Shown piece after piece: positions 34,745 through 43,792 of a stretch of DNA of 64,000 nucleotides; within the stretch, counting starts at the first letter, position 1; the number at the start of each line of letters is the position of its first letter. The position numbers and the translations under genes were made by a program. The stretch is from G965205255 sp965205255 (GTDB lineage Bacteria > Pseudomonadota > Gammaproteobacteria > Pseudomonadales > Endozoicomonadaceae), in NCBI GenBank assembly GCA_965205255.1, contig OZ242051.1, forward strand, positions 2,604,001 through 2,668,000, in the 5' to 3' direction. The notes beneath the pieces are model-generated. The model was not told the origin of the DNA. It was given only the letters and a program-made list of their open reading frames with translations, and did not search any database.

Positions 34745-34894
34745 ATACCAAAATCTATTTCATAATTACAGCAGGGTTTTCGTACAATAAGCTGATAGTT
34801 TTAAAAATATTATGGATTACTCGTCACTTCTTCTTTAACAGCAAAATATAAATACATGCTCATAACAGTAATTAGAAATAGGTTTTTGTATAAA
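34745..34894 (+). repeat. Family A repeat, diverged full copy
   Basis: The left end is TACCAAAATCTATTTCATAA, the right end TTAGAAATAGGTTTTTGTAT. The interior keeps ACTCGTCACTTCTTCTTTAA and CATAACAGTAA. It fills the gap between hemE and the next convergent gene. Confidence 0.65.
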
Positions 34895-34909
34895 ACTTTT
34901 AGCATGACA

Positions 34910-34935
34910 GTCACTCCCGCCAAGACAGGAGTGAC
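34910..34935. terminator. Hairpin between convergent hemE and PSD-like gene
   Basis: An 8-bp perfect stem, GTCACTCC with GGAGTGAC, around a 10-nt loop, 23 bp from the stop of the minus-strand gene. The flanks are A/T-rich on both sides, so it may end transcription in both directions. Confidence 0.55.
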
Positions 34936-34958
34936 GTATATTTAAATTAGTACTATCA

Positions 34959-36080
34959 TCACTTTTTGCAGGCAAGTCGAGTATGCCCTAATTGTTGCCC
35001 TACTTTAATTGGAATATATTTTGCTTTTGTTTCATTTGTAATGATTCGATCAGGCTCGAAAAAGAGCAAAATAGACGATCCTAATTTAAACTGACCAATT
35101 TCTTCACCTTTAGTTATGAGGTCACCTTTTTTCTTAAATAAATCAATAGATCCAACATCCCAGAAACCAACAGGCACCATACCCACATAACCAACACAAG
35201 GGTTGTAAATAATATAGACGGCTCTATTATGGTTGAATGTTGTTCTTTCCCAGTGATGTTCAGCTGTTCGAAGACCAGAAAAAATATCAGCGTAAACTAC
35301 CTGTCCACTGACAGGGGCATGAAAGTGATGGTAGTTGGTTTCACTCAGGAATTGTTTAATAACAGGTCCACCAATAAATTTTTCAGCAAGCAGGTTGTTA
35401 TTAAATATATCACGAATGTTAAGCTTATCTCCTTTTACTTGGATGGCCTGCTTGTTGTTTACCTGCGCCATGAAAAGTTTGCTCTTACCATCATTAGGGC
35501 TGACAATAACACTGTTGTCGAATTGGTTGCTTATGGGTCTCATTCCAGGTTTTAGGTGTCGGTCAAAAAATGCAAGGAAACTTTTAAATCCTCCTTTTGG
35601 AATAATAAAATCCTGCATATGAAGCTTTACACCTAGTGTTTGCTCCCATTGTTTTATAAGCGGTCTAGACGAAGGAAGGCTCATATTTATATATATCTGA
35701 TGAAAAAAACTTTCAAACCATGAGCGTATCATGGGATTATCATAAAACCGCAAGCCCATTTTTGAGTATCGTAATGAAAAAAAAGACTCTTCAGGAACTC
35801 CTGGAATTATTGGGGTTTTTAATAAGTGATTAAGGTATACATACACATCATGTACTGTTTTATAATGCCAAATGCTATTTTTAGGCGCTTGGATCAGCAT
35901 ACCTTTAATAGCTTTGGCTAAATTAGGATTGGCACCAACTATTTCTTCCAGATTTCTCACCACGAGAGCAAACTTTTTATGGTGCAAAGCTGGCTCTGTA
36001 GTAGCTGATGCGGGATTAATATAAGTAAATAACAAACCTGATACCAGTAGACTTAATAGACATAAACGTAAAGTTACCAT
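34959..36080 (-). CDS. Exported phosphatidylserine-decarboxylase-like protein
   Basis: PSD family members are self-cleaving pyruvoyl enzymes that turn phosphatidylserine into phosphatidylethanolamine. The ATG at 36080 follows AAGGTG at good spacing and gives 373 residues; a TTG at 36095 is less likely. The N-terminus is a clear signal peptide (LRLCLLSLLVSGLLF ... PASA). The C-terminal half carries the family's VKGDKLNIRDIFNN-like stretch, YHHFHAPVSGQVVYAD and the cleavage motif as LGSS (usual LGST) in GQFKLGSSILLFFEPD. The housekeeping Psd is an inner-membrane protein without such a leader, so this is probably an additional, exported member. Activity and target are unproven. Confidence 0.75.
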   Translation of the reverse strand: MVTLRLCLLSLLVSGLLFTYINPASATTEPALHHKKFALVVRNLEEIVGANPNLAKAIKGMLIQAPKNSIWHYKTVHDVYVYLNHLLKTPIIPGVPEESFFSLRYSKMGLRFYDNPMIRSWFESFFHQIYINMSLPSSRPLIKQWEQTLGVKLHMQDFIIPKGGFKSFLAFFDRHLKPGMRPISNQFDNSVIVSPNDGKSKLFMAQVNNKQAIQVKGDKLNIRDIFNNNLLAEKFIGGPVIKQFLSETNYHHFHAPVSGQVVYADIFSGLRTAEHHWERTTFNHNRAVYIIYNPCVGYVGMVPVGFWDVGSIDLFKKKGDLITKGEEIGQFKLGSSILLFFEPDRIITNETKAKYIPIKVGQQLGHTRLACKK

Positions 36081-36112
36081 AGGAAACACCTTCAAATTTA
36101 ATTAAGACTATT

Positions 36113-36275
36113 GATACCAAAACCTGTTTTTGAGTGTAATTATATGTATAATTCCATGGTTCTCTATTAGATAAAAAGACGAATAAATAAACCATTGAAT
36201 CAGGGGGGAGTTAAATACACAAAAATAAGGTCAGGAAAGTATTACATTAAAAAATCGGATGCAGGTTCTGGTATT
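36113..36275 (+). repeat. Family A repeat, eroded copy
   Basis: The termini GATACCAAAACCTGTTTTTG and TGCAGGTTCTGGTATTAG are recognisable as the family's inverted ends, with about 125 bp of little-conserved sequence between them. Confidence 0.6.
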
Positions 36276-36319
36276 AGATTTTTATTGTAGCACAATAACT
36301 GCATTCCAATATTTTAAGT

Positions 36320-36835
36320 CTCTTCCAATATGAAATGAGTCTGACGCTTTCAGTTTTATTATTCATGATAACAGGATGAAAATTATCATGAACACAAAGT
36401 ATACCAACACTATTGAGCAAGTACGAATCTTGCCTGAACAAGCTCAGAAGCTAGAACCTGGCTTGGAATCAAAAAATTAATGCTACCAATGGGTTGGAGA
36501 AGTTCTCAGCAATTTAAGGTATCGCTTACTAAACAGTTTTGACAAGGGTGCCAGCAAGCAGTACCTGATGGTGTCCACCGGTTACTCAAGAGCCCAGGTG
36601 GCCGCAAATACCTGACAAAAGGCTCCTTACGCAGACAGTAACGCACAACCAACGATTTTAAAACCCGCCACACCAAAGTTGATATAAGACTATAGGCGAG
36701 GATGGATCAGTTGCATAATAATCTGAGTGGAGCTGTTATAAAGAAACGCTGTGAGCGGGTTTTCGTACGAGGTGATCAATGATATGTATGACTGGCAGTG
36801 ATCTCAGTTTCACATGTCTATAATCAAACCAAATG
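36320..36835 (+). pseudogene. Integrase-type transposase, 5' remnant
   Basis: It starts with the palindrome TTCATGATAA/TTATCATGAA (36362-36392), then MNTKYTNTIEQVRILPEQ, a stop after GLESKN, YQWVGEVLSNLRYRLL, DKGASKQYLMVSTGYS, KYLTKGSLRRQ and later ERAFVRGDQ-like sequence. It parallels 5150-5440 and supplies the N-terminus missing there. The core domain is absent. Confidence 0.7.
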
Positions 36836-36930
36836 AACATGGAGGTGCTATAAAAATAGTTGTCGTTTTTTCACTATTGTTAAATTATAACGCTCATTCA
36901 TAAATTCTTATCCTCTGTGAATTAATGAAA
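36836..36930 (+). mobile_element. IS630-type left-end fragment
   Basis: GGTGCTATAAAAATAGTTGT and CGTTTTTTCACTATTG, ATTATAACGCTCATTCATAA parallel 6365-6440 and 24080-24140. No coding part remains. Confidence 0.5.
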
Positions 36931-36987
36931 ACCGGCTTAGCGAGTACGGGTCTATTGCCGAATAAAACTGTTTGAAGTATTGATTTT
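36930..36987 (+). repeat. Family B repeat, right-end fragment
   Basis: GGCTTAGCGAGTACGGGTCT, then ATTGCCGAATAAAACTG and TTTGAAGTATTGAT match the last third of family B. The remaining gap to the sugar transporter (36988-37178) is AT-rich without a recognised element. Confidence 0.65.
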
Positions 36988-37178
36988 TCAGTTTTACTCT
37001 AACTCAGCAGGCAGTATTTATGTTTAGTCAATTATTATTTGCTTTAATTAATTTCTTGCCGAGTTCATAGTTCCCCTGTAGTATGATAAACAATTTATGA
37101 TGACTATAAACTAAAATACATATCCATTGACGTAAAGCACTTTATTGCTTTAAAAACTTGTTTTAAAGGTGTGATTTA

Positions 37179-38561
37179 GTGAGAAAATCTGTTGGCAAAA
37201 CTAACTCAAAGACAGTAGCCGTTTGGCTGGTAATGATATTTGCAGCTTTGAGTGGCGTAGTTTATGGATATGACATAGGTGTTATATCTGGTGTTTTTTT
37301 GTTTGTTAAAGACAGCATCCCAATGACAGATAGTCAACTTTCATTACTAGCAAGCGCTGTCTTGGGTGGTGGTGCCATTTCTACCCTTATTTCAGGCTTT
37401 TTAGCTGACAAGTTTGGTCGTAAGGGAATGATCTTCTTCTCATCTATCGTATTTATCATTAGCGTTTTTATTATTTCCATGGCGCATTCATATGCAGCTA
37501 TTTTGACTGGCAGATTAATCCAAGGTGTTGCAATAGGTATTGTAACAATTGTTGCACCACTTTATCTGACTGAAGTCATGCCTGCAAAATTTCGAGGTCG
37601 TGGAACAGCAATGTTTCAGCTGTTTTTATGCTTTGGCATATTAATATCGTCCCTGGCTGGTATCTACTTTACAAAGTCACACGACTGGAGAGGAATGTTT
37701 TTTTCTGCTTTGATTCCTGGTATATTGTTGTTTGCAGGTTCGTTATTTATTGTAAAGTCCCCACGGTGGCTGATAAAGAAAGGTCGCGATGCTGAAGCCC
37801 TGAAATCACTAAGAAGATTGCAACCAGAGGCTGTAGCTAAAAATGAACTAAAACGTATTCAAGATCATCTGTTACAAGAGAATTTACGAGATACCGCCAA
37901 CTCTTTCGGGAGCATAATACGTTTGATTAGTAAACGGCGTATTTTAACGCCTGTGCTGATTGTTTTTTCCATTGCTATTTTAAATCAGCTGACAGGTATT
38001 AACAGCATCCTTCAATTTGATTCCATTATACTTAAAACATCTGGATTAAACAGTAATATTGACGCAATGCTGGGAACGACTTTGGTAACATTGATTAATT
38101 TTTTAATCACATTTTGCATGTTGTTTTTTGTTGATAGCTTCGAGCGAAAAAAGGTTATGGCCGTCGGCACCGGAGGCGCATGTATTTCGTTGCTATTTTG
38201 TGGTTTTGTCTACCTGATGGACAGTACAGGAGAATCTAAAGGTGTTTTAATGATGATGGGCATGACAAGTTTTATATTGTTTTTTGCTCTCGGTCCTGGT
38301 TCTTTAGTTTGGGTGCTTTTATCAGAATTACTGCCAGGTCAGGTGAGAAGTACAGGTTTGGCTGTAGCTCTCTTTTTAAACTCAGCCGCATCTTCATTGC
38401 TTGCCAGCGTCTTTTTATCATTAACACACGTCATTGGTTTTAGTGGAGTTTTTTTATTGTGCGCAATGGCAACATTTATCTACTTTTTACTGAGTATATT
38501 TTTTATTCCAAAAACCAGTTGCTTAACCCTTGAAGCAATAGAAGAGGGATTTAGCCGGTAA
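37179..38561 (+). CDS. MFS sugar:H+ symporter
   Basis: Twelve-segment inner-membrane transporter of the sugar porter family (XylE/GalP/AraE group), 460 residues from a GTG preceded by AAAGGTG. Signatures are GVVYGYDIGVISG in segment 1, GFLADKFGRKG after segment 2, GRLIQGVAIGIVTIVAPLYL, SPRWLIKKGR after segment 6, QLTGINSILQFDS in segment 7 and PGSLVWVLLSELLP in segment 10. The second Gln of the usual QQxxGIN is Leu here, so sugar preference is uncertain. No sugar kinase or regulator is adjacent, so the substrate cannot be guessed. Confidence 0.88.
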   Translation: MRKSVGKTNSKTVAVWLVMIFAALSGVVYGYDIGVISGVFLFVKDSIPMTDSQLSLLASAVLGGGAISTLISGFLADKFGRKGMIFFSSIVFIISVFIISMAHSYAAILTGRLIQGVAIGIVTIVAPLYLTEVMPAKFRGRGTAMFQLFLCFGILISSLAGIYFTKSHDWRGMFFSALIPGILLFAGSLFIVKSPRWLIKKGRDAEALKSLRRLQPEAVAKNELKRIQDHLLQENLRDTANSFGSIIRLISKRRILTPVLIVFSIAILNQLTGINSILQFDSIILKTSGLNSNIDAMLGTTLVTLINFLITFCMLFFVDSFERKKVMAVGTGGACISLLFCGFVYLMDSTGESKGVLMMMGMTSFILFFALGPGSLVWVLLSELLPGQVRSTGLAVALFLNSAASSLLASVFLSLTHVIGFSGVFLLCAMATFIYFLLSIFFIPKTSCLTLEAIEEGFSR

Positions 38562-38576
38562 TTTCCCAAGCCTGAG

Positions 38577-38722
38577 ACCGCTATTATAAAACAAATAATG
38601 TAGTGAGTTGCAAAAAAGTTATGTTGTGATAATAGCTTTGTTATGGTTTCAGTATAGGTAGTTGTTACATATTGAATAAAAAGCATGCTCATAAAATGGT
38701 TAGAAACAGATTTTAGGATTAC
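38577..38722 (+). repeat. Family A repeat, strongly diverged
   Basis: The right end GGTTAGAAACAGATTTTAGG and an interior AATAATGTAGTGAGTTGC, CAAAAAAGTTATGTTGTGAT recall the family, but much is lost. It lies between the sugar transporter and the convergent response regulator. Confidence 0.45.
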
Positions 38723-38747
38723 TGCATGTGAAGTTTGATAGAGAACA

Positions 38748-39506
38748 TCACATTCTTTTCTCTTGTGACTTTATTGCTTTTTTTAGTTGCGTTATGTTTC
38801 TCCGGCTGACAGAAAAAGCAGAGTCCATAAAATCAAGTTTTACCTGCCACCCATTATTATTTTTTTCAATGGCGTTTAGCGCAGAGAGGGCAATAATCGT
38901 TTTTCTGTGAATCTGGAAAAATTTTTTTGGTAGCCGTTTTATCAAGTTTTTTAGTGATGTACTGGTTAGCACTGAACCCATTTTACAATAAATACGCGTA
39001 TACTTTTCTTCAGCACAAAGGCAAATAATATCTTCAGCGGCGATATACTGACTGCCTGTACCGGATGAAATCTCAATGCTGGTCTTTGTCACCGATGTTT
39101 GTTGTTGCAACTTACTTATGACCCGCTCAATAGCCTCTGTCAGCCGTTTTCGTTGTATCGGTTTCAGAAGATAATCAACAGCACCAATTCTAAAAGCTTC
39201 AACAGCGTGATGCTCATAGGCTGTGCAATAAATAATTTCAGGTGGATGTTTGAACTCAGACAGTAAATTAGCCACTGCTATGCCATCTGGTTCTGGCATA
39301 TGAATATCAAGAAATATAATGTCCGGTTGCAACCTGCTTGCTGCATCAATCGTTTCTTTACCATTTCTGGCTTCCTCCGGCAAAGTTGTGATGAGGCAAC
39401 GTAGCTCTTCTGATGATAAAAGCCTTCTCATTCGCTGTCTTGCAAGTGGTTCGTCGTCTGCAATTAACGCCGTGAATGGCAGTTGACTTTTGATGTTAAA
39501 AGTCAT
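38748..39506 (-). CDS. LytTR-family response regulator (AlgR-like)
   Basis: Two-component DNA-binding regulator of 252 residues. The receiver domain has the acidic pocket DDEP at 17-20, phosphoacceptor Asp67 in IIFLDIHMPEPDG and Lys116 in DYLLKPIQR. A C-terminal LytTR domain starts near 145, with the YIAAEDIICLCAEEKYTRIY strand and FFQIHRKTIIAL typical of AlgR/LytR/AgrA. The gene for its sensor kinase ends 3 bp upstream, so they form one operon. In Pseudomonas the AlgZ-AlgR pair controls alginate and twitching; no such genes are nearby and the regulon here is unknown. Confidence 0.88.
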   Translation of the reverse strand: MTFNIKSQLPFTALIADDEPLARQRMRRLLSSEELRCLITTLPEEARNGKETIDAASRLQPDIIFLDIHMPEPDGIAVANLLSEFKHPPEIIYCTAYEHHAVEAFRIGAVDYLLKPIQRKRLTEAIERVISKLQQQTSVTKTSIEISSGTGSQYIAAEDIICLCAEEKYTRIYCKMGSVLTSTSLKNLIKRLPKKFFQIHRKTIIALSALNAIEKNNNGWQVKLDFMDSAFSVSRRNITQLKKAIKSQEKRM

Positions 39507-39509
39507 GAT

Positions 39510-40592
39510 TTAACACTCGTTTGGTGGTGATTGTTGTTTGTTATAGGGAATACGAATGCATACCTTGTATTGATCGTGGCTTTTCAAATATGTCAGACTG
39601 GCTTTATCTTCAAAATGAGCACGCAAACGATCTCGGACATTCTTAATGCCAATACCACAACCATCGCTATTTGTAACAGGATTTTGGGGTAATGAGTTAG
39701 ATATTTTAATATACAGGCTATCAGTGTTAATTTTCAAACTTATTGATACCTTTCCAGTCTTGCTACACGGTGCTATTCCATGTTTGATAGCATTTTCTAA
39801 TAAGGGTTGCAAGAGCATGTATGGTACTTTGACTGTCTCGGGTAACTGTTCAGGAAGGTTCCAATCAATTTGCAATCGTTCTTCCAGTCGTTTTTTCTCA
39901 AGATGAAGATATCGTTTTGCCAGGTCAACTTCTTTAGTGAGTACAACCAAATATGTATCGTCAGACAAGCTGGCTCGGAGCAGAACCGAAAGATCTTCAA
40001 TAAGTTGTTCAGCAAGATCAGGGTCTTCATGAATAAGACTAACAATATTGTTCAGGCTATTGAACAAAAAATGCGGATGGACTTTAGCCCTCAATGCCTG
40101 TAATCTGGCTTTGAGTTCTGCTTGCTGTTGTAATGCCAGCTGGTGTTGCACGTAAGCGTATCGTAGTATAAAACCCATAATGACAAGACCAACAGTAATG
40201 TTTCGTGAGAGCGAAATGGTAAGAGTATGTTCACTGGCAAATAATGGATGATGAAGTGGCAGGTAAAAAACAATACAACTTGCCAAACCAATAATCAACG
40301 CACAGGCAGTCATTGAAAGCGTGACAAATAATACGATTGATGGATAACGCATATATTTTCGTAAGAGGCATAAAACAACAATACACGACACACTAATCCA
40401 CTGTATGAAAAATGAGAGCAATCCAAAGCCGACCCAGTCCCAGTAAAACACAGCTTGTCCAGCTGTTAAAATGATAAATAATATAAAGACAATCAGCTCT
40501 GTGGAGATGATGATTCTAAATACCGTGGTACTTTGACAAAAGTCTGGCAAAAAGTAAGTTACGTTTGTTTGTTGATTTTTGTCCTGCTTCAT
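39510..40592 (-). CDS. LytS/AlgZ-type sensor histidine kinase
   Basis: Membrane histidine kinase of 360 residues with five or so hydrophobic segments in the first 150. The LytS-type phosphoacceptor block KVHPHFLFNSLNN at 170-182 (His174 the likely site) and a GHKL ATPase domain with LLQPLLENAIKHGIAP and GCGIGIKNVRDRL follow. There is no periplasmic or PAS sensor domain, so it probably senses through the membrane segments. It is the first gene of the operon with the LytTR regulator and is divergent from dusB with a 129-bp shared upstream region. Confidence 0.88.
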   Translation of the reverse strand: MKQDKNQQTNVTYFLPDFCQSTTVFRIIISTELIVFILFIILTAGQAVFYWDWVGFGLLSFFIQWISVSCIVVLCLLRKYMRYPSIVLFVTLSMTACALIIGLASCIVFYLPLHHPLFASEHTLTISLSRNITVGLVIMGFILRYAYVQHQLALQQQAELKARLQALRAKVHPHFLFNSLNNIVSLIHEDPDLAEQLIEDLSVLLRASLSDDTYLVVLTKEVDLAKRYLHLEKKRLEERLQIDWNLPEQLPETVKVPYMLLQPLLENAIKHGIAPCSKTGKVSISLKINTDSLYIKISNSLPQNPVTNSDGCGIGIKNVRDRLRAHFEDKASLTYLKSHDQYKVCIRIPYNKQQSPPNEC

Positions 40593-40721
40593 GACCAGTT
40601 TTTGACAGCCTCTTTGTTAGGTTTTTTGGTTTCTTAAGCTTTACTGTGATGGATTTTTAACAGAGGATCAACCGGAGAAAAATTTAAATTTTGTTTAGTA
40701 CATCTAACGTAAAATGGTATC

Positions 40722-41729
40722 ATGCAAAATCACCATAAACTTCACAGAAATGGTTGTACTTTGAAGATAGGTTCTCATACTATTTCAAATTCAGTTATCT
40801 TGGCACCTATGGCAGGTGTTACAGATTTGCCGTTCCGGCAACTGGTCCGTGACTTAGGCGCAGGATTAGTGATTTCTGAAATGGTGACTTCTGATTCCAG
40901 GTTATGGAATACCCGTAAATCAAGGCTTAGGCTGGCTTTTACGGGTGAGCCTGAACCAAGAGCTGTTCAGATTGTTGGTGGCGATCCTCAAATGATGTCT
41001 GAGGCTGCATACTTAAATGAGAAAATGGGTGCTCAGATAATAGACATTAACATGGGGTGCCCTGCTAAAAAAGTATGTAATAAATTGGCCGGCTCTGCGT
41101 TACTAAAAGATGAAAGACTTGTCAGCGATATATTAAAATCAGTGGTGAGCGCCGTCAATATTCCCGTAACGCTTAAAATTCGTACAGGCTGGAGCCCTGA
41201 ACACCGTAATGGTTTAACCATTGCCAAAATAGCTGAAGATGCTGGTATTATTGCTTTATCTGTGCATGGTCGCACCAGAAGTTGTCGATTTGGTGGAGAG
41301 GCGGAGTATGACACCATCGCCCGCATAAAACAATCTGTTCAAATTCCTGTAATTGCCAATGGAGATATTGACTCACCTGAAAAGGCAAAAGCAGTTCTGG
41401 ATTATACCAGTGCTAATGCTATTATGGTTGGTCGGGTTGCGCAGGGCAACCCATGGATTTTTAGAGAAATCGAGCATTATTTGAAAACAGGAGAGAAACT
41501 TCCTGCTCCGGATAATAAGGAGATTGAATCTGTGCTTCTCCGCCACTTAAATAATTTATATTTGTTTTATGGGGAGTATATGGGAGTACGTATCGCTCGC
41601 AAACATCTCGGCTGGTATTTTAAGAATATGTCCAATCATGCAGAGTATCGTTGCCGGTTCAATGTGCTGGAAAGCCCTTTTGAGCAAAAAGAAGCAGTAA
41701 AGCACTTCGTTCAACACTTAGTATATTAG
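40722..41729 (+). CDS. dusB: tRNA-dihydrouridine synthase B
   Basis: FMN enzyme that reduces uridine in the tRNA D-loop. The 335 residues show ILAPMAGVTDLPFRQLVRDL, VQIVGGDPQMMSEAA, DINMGCPAKKVCNKLAGSAL with the catalytic Cys, HGRTRSCRFGGEAEYD, and IPVIANGDI then NAIMVGRVAQGNPWIF. DusB rather than DusA/C is supported by fis directly downstream (71 bp), the conserved dusB-fis operon of gammaproteobacteria. About ten residues longer at the N-terminus than E. coli DusB. Confidence 0.95.
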   Translation: MQNHHKLHRNGCTLKIGSHTISNSVILAPMAGVTDLPFRQLVRDLGAGLVISEMVTSDSRLWNTRKSRLRLAFTGEPEPRAVQIVGGDPQMMSEAAYLNEKMGAQIIDINMGCPAKKVCNKLAGSALLKDERLVSDILKSVVSAVNIPVTLKIRTGWSPEHRNGLTIAKIAEDAGIIALSVHGRTRSCRFGGEAEYDTIARIKQSVQIPVIANGDIDSPEKAKAVLDYTSANAIMVGRVAQGNPWIFREIEHYLKTGEKLPAPDNKEIESVLLRHLNNLYLFYGEYMGVRIARKHLGWYFKNMSNHAEYRCRFNVLESPFEQKEAVKHFVQHLVY

Positions 41730-41800
41730 TACCTGTAAGAGAAAACTGATAAAAAACGATGAAAAGACGATGGGAATGATAGAAATAAAGAGGTGATCTC

Positions 41801-42115
41801 ATGACTCCTGAAAATATAAACAATCAGGCCGATGGAGATTTGTGCAAGCAAAAAATCAGCCATATTACAGGTTCTACATTGCGAGACAATGTTACTCAGG
41901 CCATGGATGATTACTTCAGATGCCTTGACGGCGAAAAAGCGACAGATGTTTATCATATGGTCTTAACTGAAGTAGAGTCTGCATTAATGGCCTCTGTACT
42001 CAGATATGTCGATGGGAATCAAAGCAAAGCTGCGGAGTGTCTTGGAATTAGTCGCGGTACTTTGTTAAAAAAATTAACTCGATACCAACTACATCTGAGA
42101 AAAAAAAGAGGATAG
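41801..42115 (+). CDS. fis: DNA-binding protein Fis
   Basis: Nucleoid-associated bending protein that activates rRNA/tRNA promoters and aids site-specific recombination. It has 104 residues against 98 in E. coli, with a few more at the N-terminus. The C-terminal helix-turn-helix NQSKAAECLGISRGTLLKKL is intact and LRDNVTQAMDDYF starts the core helices. GAGGTGATCTC stands before the ATG. purH begins 4 bp after the stop, so dusB-fis-purH are probably one transcript. Confidence 0.96.
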   Translation: MTPENINNQADGDLCKQKISHITGSTLRDNVTQAMDDYFRCLDGEKATDVYHMVLTEVESALMASVLRYVDGNQSKAAECLGISRGTLLKKLTRYQLHLRKKRG

Positions 42116-42119
42116 TTTA

Positions 42120-43709
42120 ATGACAACAGAAAAAACGACAACCATTTGTCGTTCATTAATAAGTGTTTCTGATAAATCAGGGCTGGATCAGTTTGCTAAC
42201 CGTCTGCGTCATCAGAAAATTGAAATTCTTTCTACTGGGGGAACACAAAAATATCTTGAGTCCTGCGATATAAAAACGACAAGCATTGCTGATATTACAG
42301 GCAGTCCAGAAATTATGGATGGACGCGTAAAAACATTGCACCCTAGGGTGCATGGTGGCATTTTAGCACGTCGTGGGATGGATGATGCGACCATGGAAAC
42401 GCATGGAATCAAGAGTATTGACCTTGTAGTGGTAAACCTTTATCCATTTAGCCAAACTATTGCTAAACCTGATTGTACTGTATCTGATGCGATTGAAAAT
42501 ATTGATATTGGTGGCCCGGCAATGGTGAGAGCAGCTGCTAAAAATCATGAGTACGTTACCATTATTGTAGATCCAAAAGATTACATGAAAGTTGCCGATG
42601 AAATTGATTCGACAGGGGGTGTAAGCAGAAAAACCAGGCAACTGTTAGCTGCAAAAGCTTTTGCTCATACGGCAACTTACGATTCAGCTATTACCAAATA
42701 TCTGAATACACAATTGAATATCTCGGAAACAGATAATAGAAAGTCAGATTTTACTGAAACTTTAACGCTAGAATTTACCAAACAAGCTGATTTGCGTTAC
42801 GGGGAAAACCCGCATCAACAAGCTGCATTCTATGTAGAGAGTACACCACCTCCAGCAACACTGGCAACTACAAAACAGCTTCAGGGTAAAATGCTTTCTT
42901 ATAATAATATCGTTGATACGGATGCAGCATTGGCATGTGTAAAAAGCTTTAGTGAAAGTGCTTGTGTAATTGTCAAACATGCAAATCCTTGCGGTGTAGC
43001 GACAGGTGCAACGACACTTGAAGCATATAAGCGAGCTTTTTCTGCTGACAAAACTTCTGCATTTGGCGGAATCATTGCCTTTAACCGGCCACTGGATGAA
43101 GAGACTGCAAAAACAATTATCAGCAACCAGTTCGTGGAAGTAATTATTGCACCAAAAATAGAAGAAAGAGCAGCTTTTATGCTTCGTGAAAAGCCAAATG
43201 TTAGAGTGCTTGACTGTGGATCACTTCCTCGGAGAGTAGCGCCTGAAATCTTTTACAAGCGTATTTCTGGCGGATTGCTGGCTCAATCGGCAGACCAGAT
43301 TACTATGACACCTTCCGAAATGAAGGTTGTTACAAAGCAACAACCCACAGCGCAAGAGATGGCAGATTTGCAGTTTGTATGGCAAGTCGTTAAATTTGTG
43401 AAATCAAATGCAATTATCTATGCCAAAAATAATCAAACAACAGGTATTGGTGCAGGGCAAATGAGCCGGGTAATCAGTGCTAAAATTGCGGCTATGAAAG
43501 CTGAAGAAGAAGGTTTTTCTTTAAGAGGTGCTGTCATGGCCTCTGATGCATTTTTTCCTTTTCGAGATGGTATAGATATAGCGGCAGAAATGGGCATTCG
43601 TGCGGTAATACAACCTGGTGGCTCAATAAAAGACCAAGAAATTATCGATGCAGCAAATGAGCATGGTATGACAATGATATTTACGGGTGTCCGGCACTTT
43701 CTACATTAA
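42120..43709 (+). CDS. purH: Bifunctional AICAR transformylase / IMP cyclohydrolase
   Basis: Performs the last two steps of IMP synthesis. The 529-residue protein has the N-terminal cyclohydrolase (MGS-like) domain with SVSDKSGLDQFANRL, STGGTQKYLE and DGRVKTLHPRVHGGIL. The transformylase domain carries DLRYGENPHQQAAFY, VIVKHANPCGVA with Lys-His, and KSNAIIYAKN then TTGIGAGQMSR. Length equals the family's. It follows fis by 4 bp; purD follows after 83 bp. Confidence 0.97.
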   Translation: MTTEKTTTICRSLISVSDKSGLDQFANRLRHQKIEILSTGGTQKYLESCDIKTTSIADITGSPEIMDGRVKTLHPRVHGGILARRGMDDATMETHGIKSIDLVVVNLYPFSQTIAKPDCTVSDAIENIDIGGPAMVRAAAKNHEYVTIIVDPKDYMKVADEIDSTGGVSRKTRQLLAAKAFAHTATYDSAITKYLNTQLNISETDNRKSDFTETLTLEFTKQADLRYGENPHQQAAFYVESTPPPATLATTKQLQGKMLSYNNIVDTDAALACVKSFSESACVIVKHANPCGVATGATTLEAYKRAFSADKTSAFGGIIAFNRPLDEETAKTIISNQFVEVIIAPKIEERAAFMLREKPNVRVLDCGSLPRRVAPEIFYKRISGGLLAQSADQITMTPSEMKVVTKQQPTAQEMADLQFVWQVVKFVKSNAIIYAKNNQTTGIGAGQMSRVISAKIAAMKAEEEGFSLRGAVMASDAFFPFRDGIDIAAEMGIRAVIQPGGSIKDQEIIDAANEHGMTMIFTGVRHFLH

Positions 43710-43792
43710 AAATCATATAATTATTTGATTTAAAACAGTGAGCCAGATAGTGATCATTGAAGCAAGTGAGTTAAGAAAATAAAAGGCTTTTT

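Noticed and set aside
38748..40592. Two-component pair named as algR-algZ
   Set aside because: Domain layout fits, but none of the conserved neighbours (argH, hemC) or alginate genes are near, so only the family is given.
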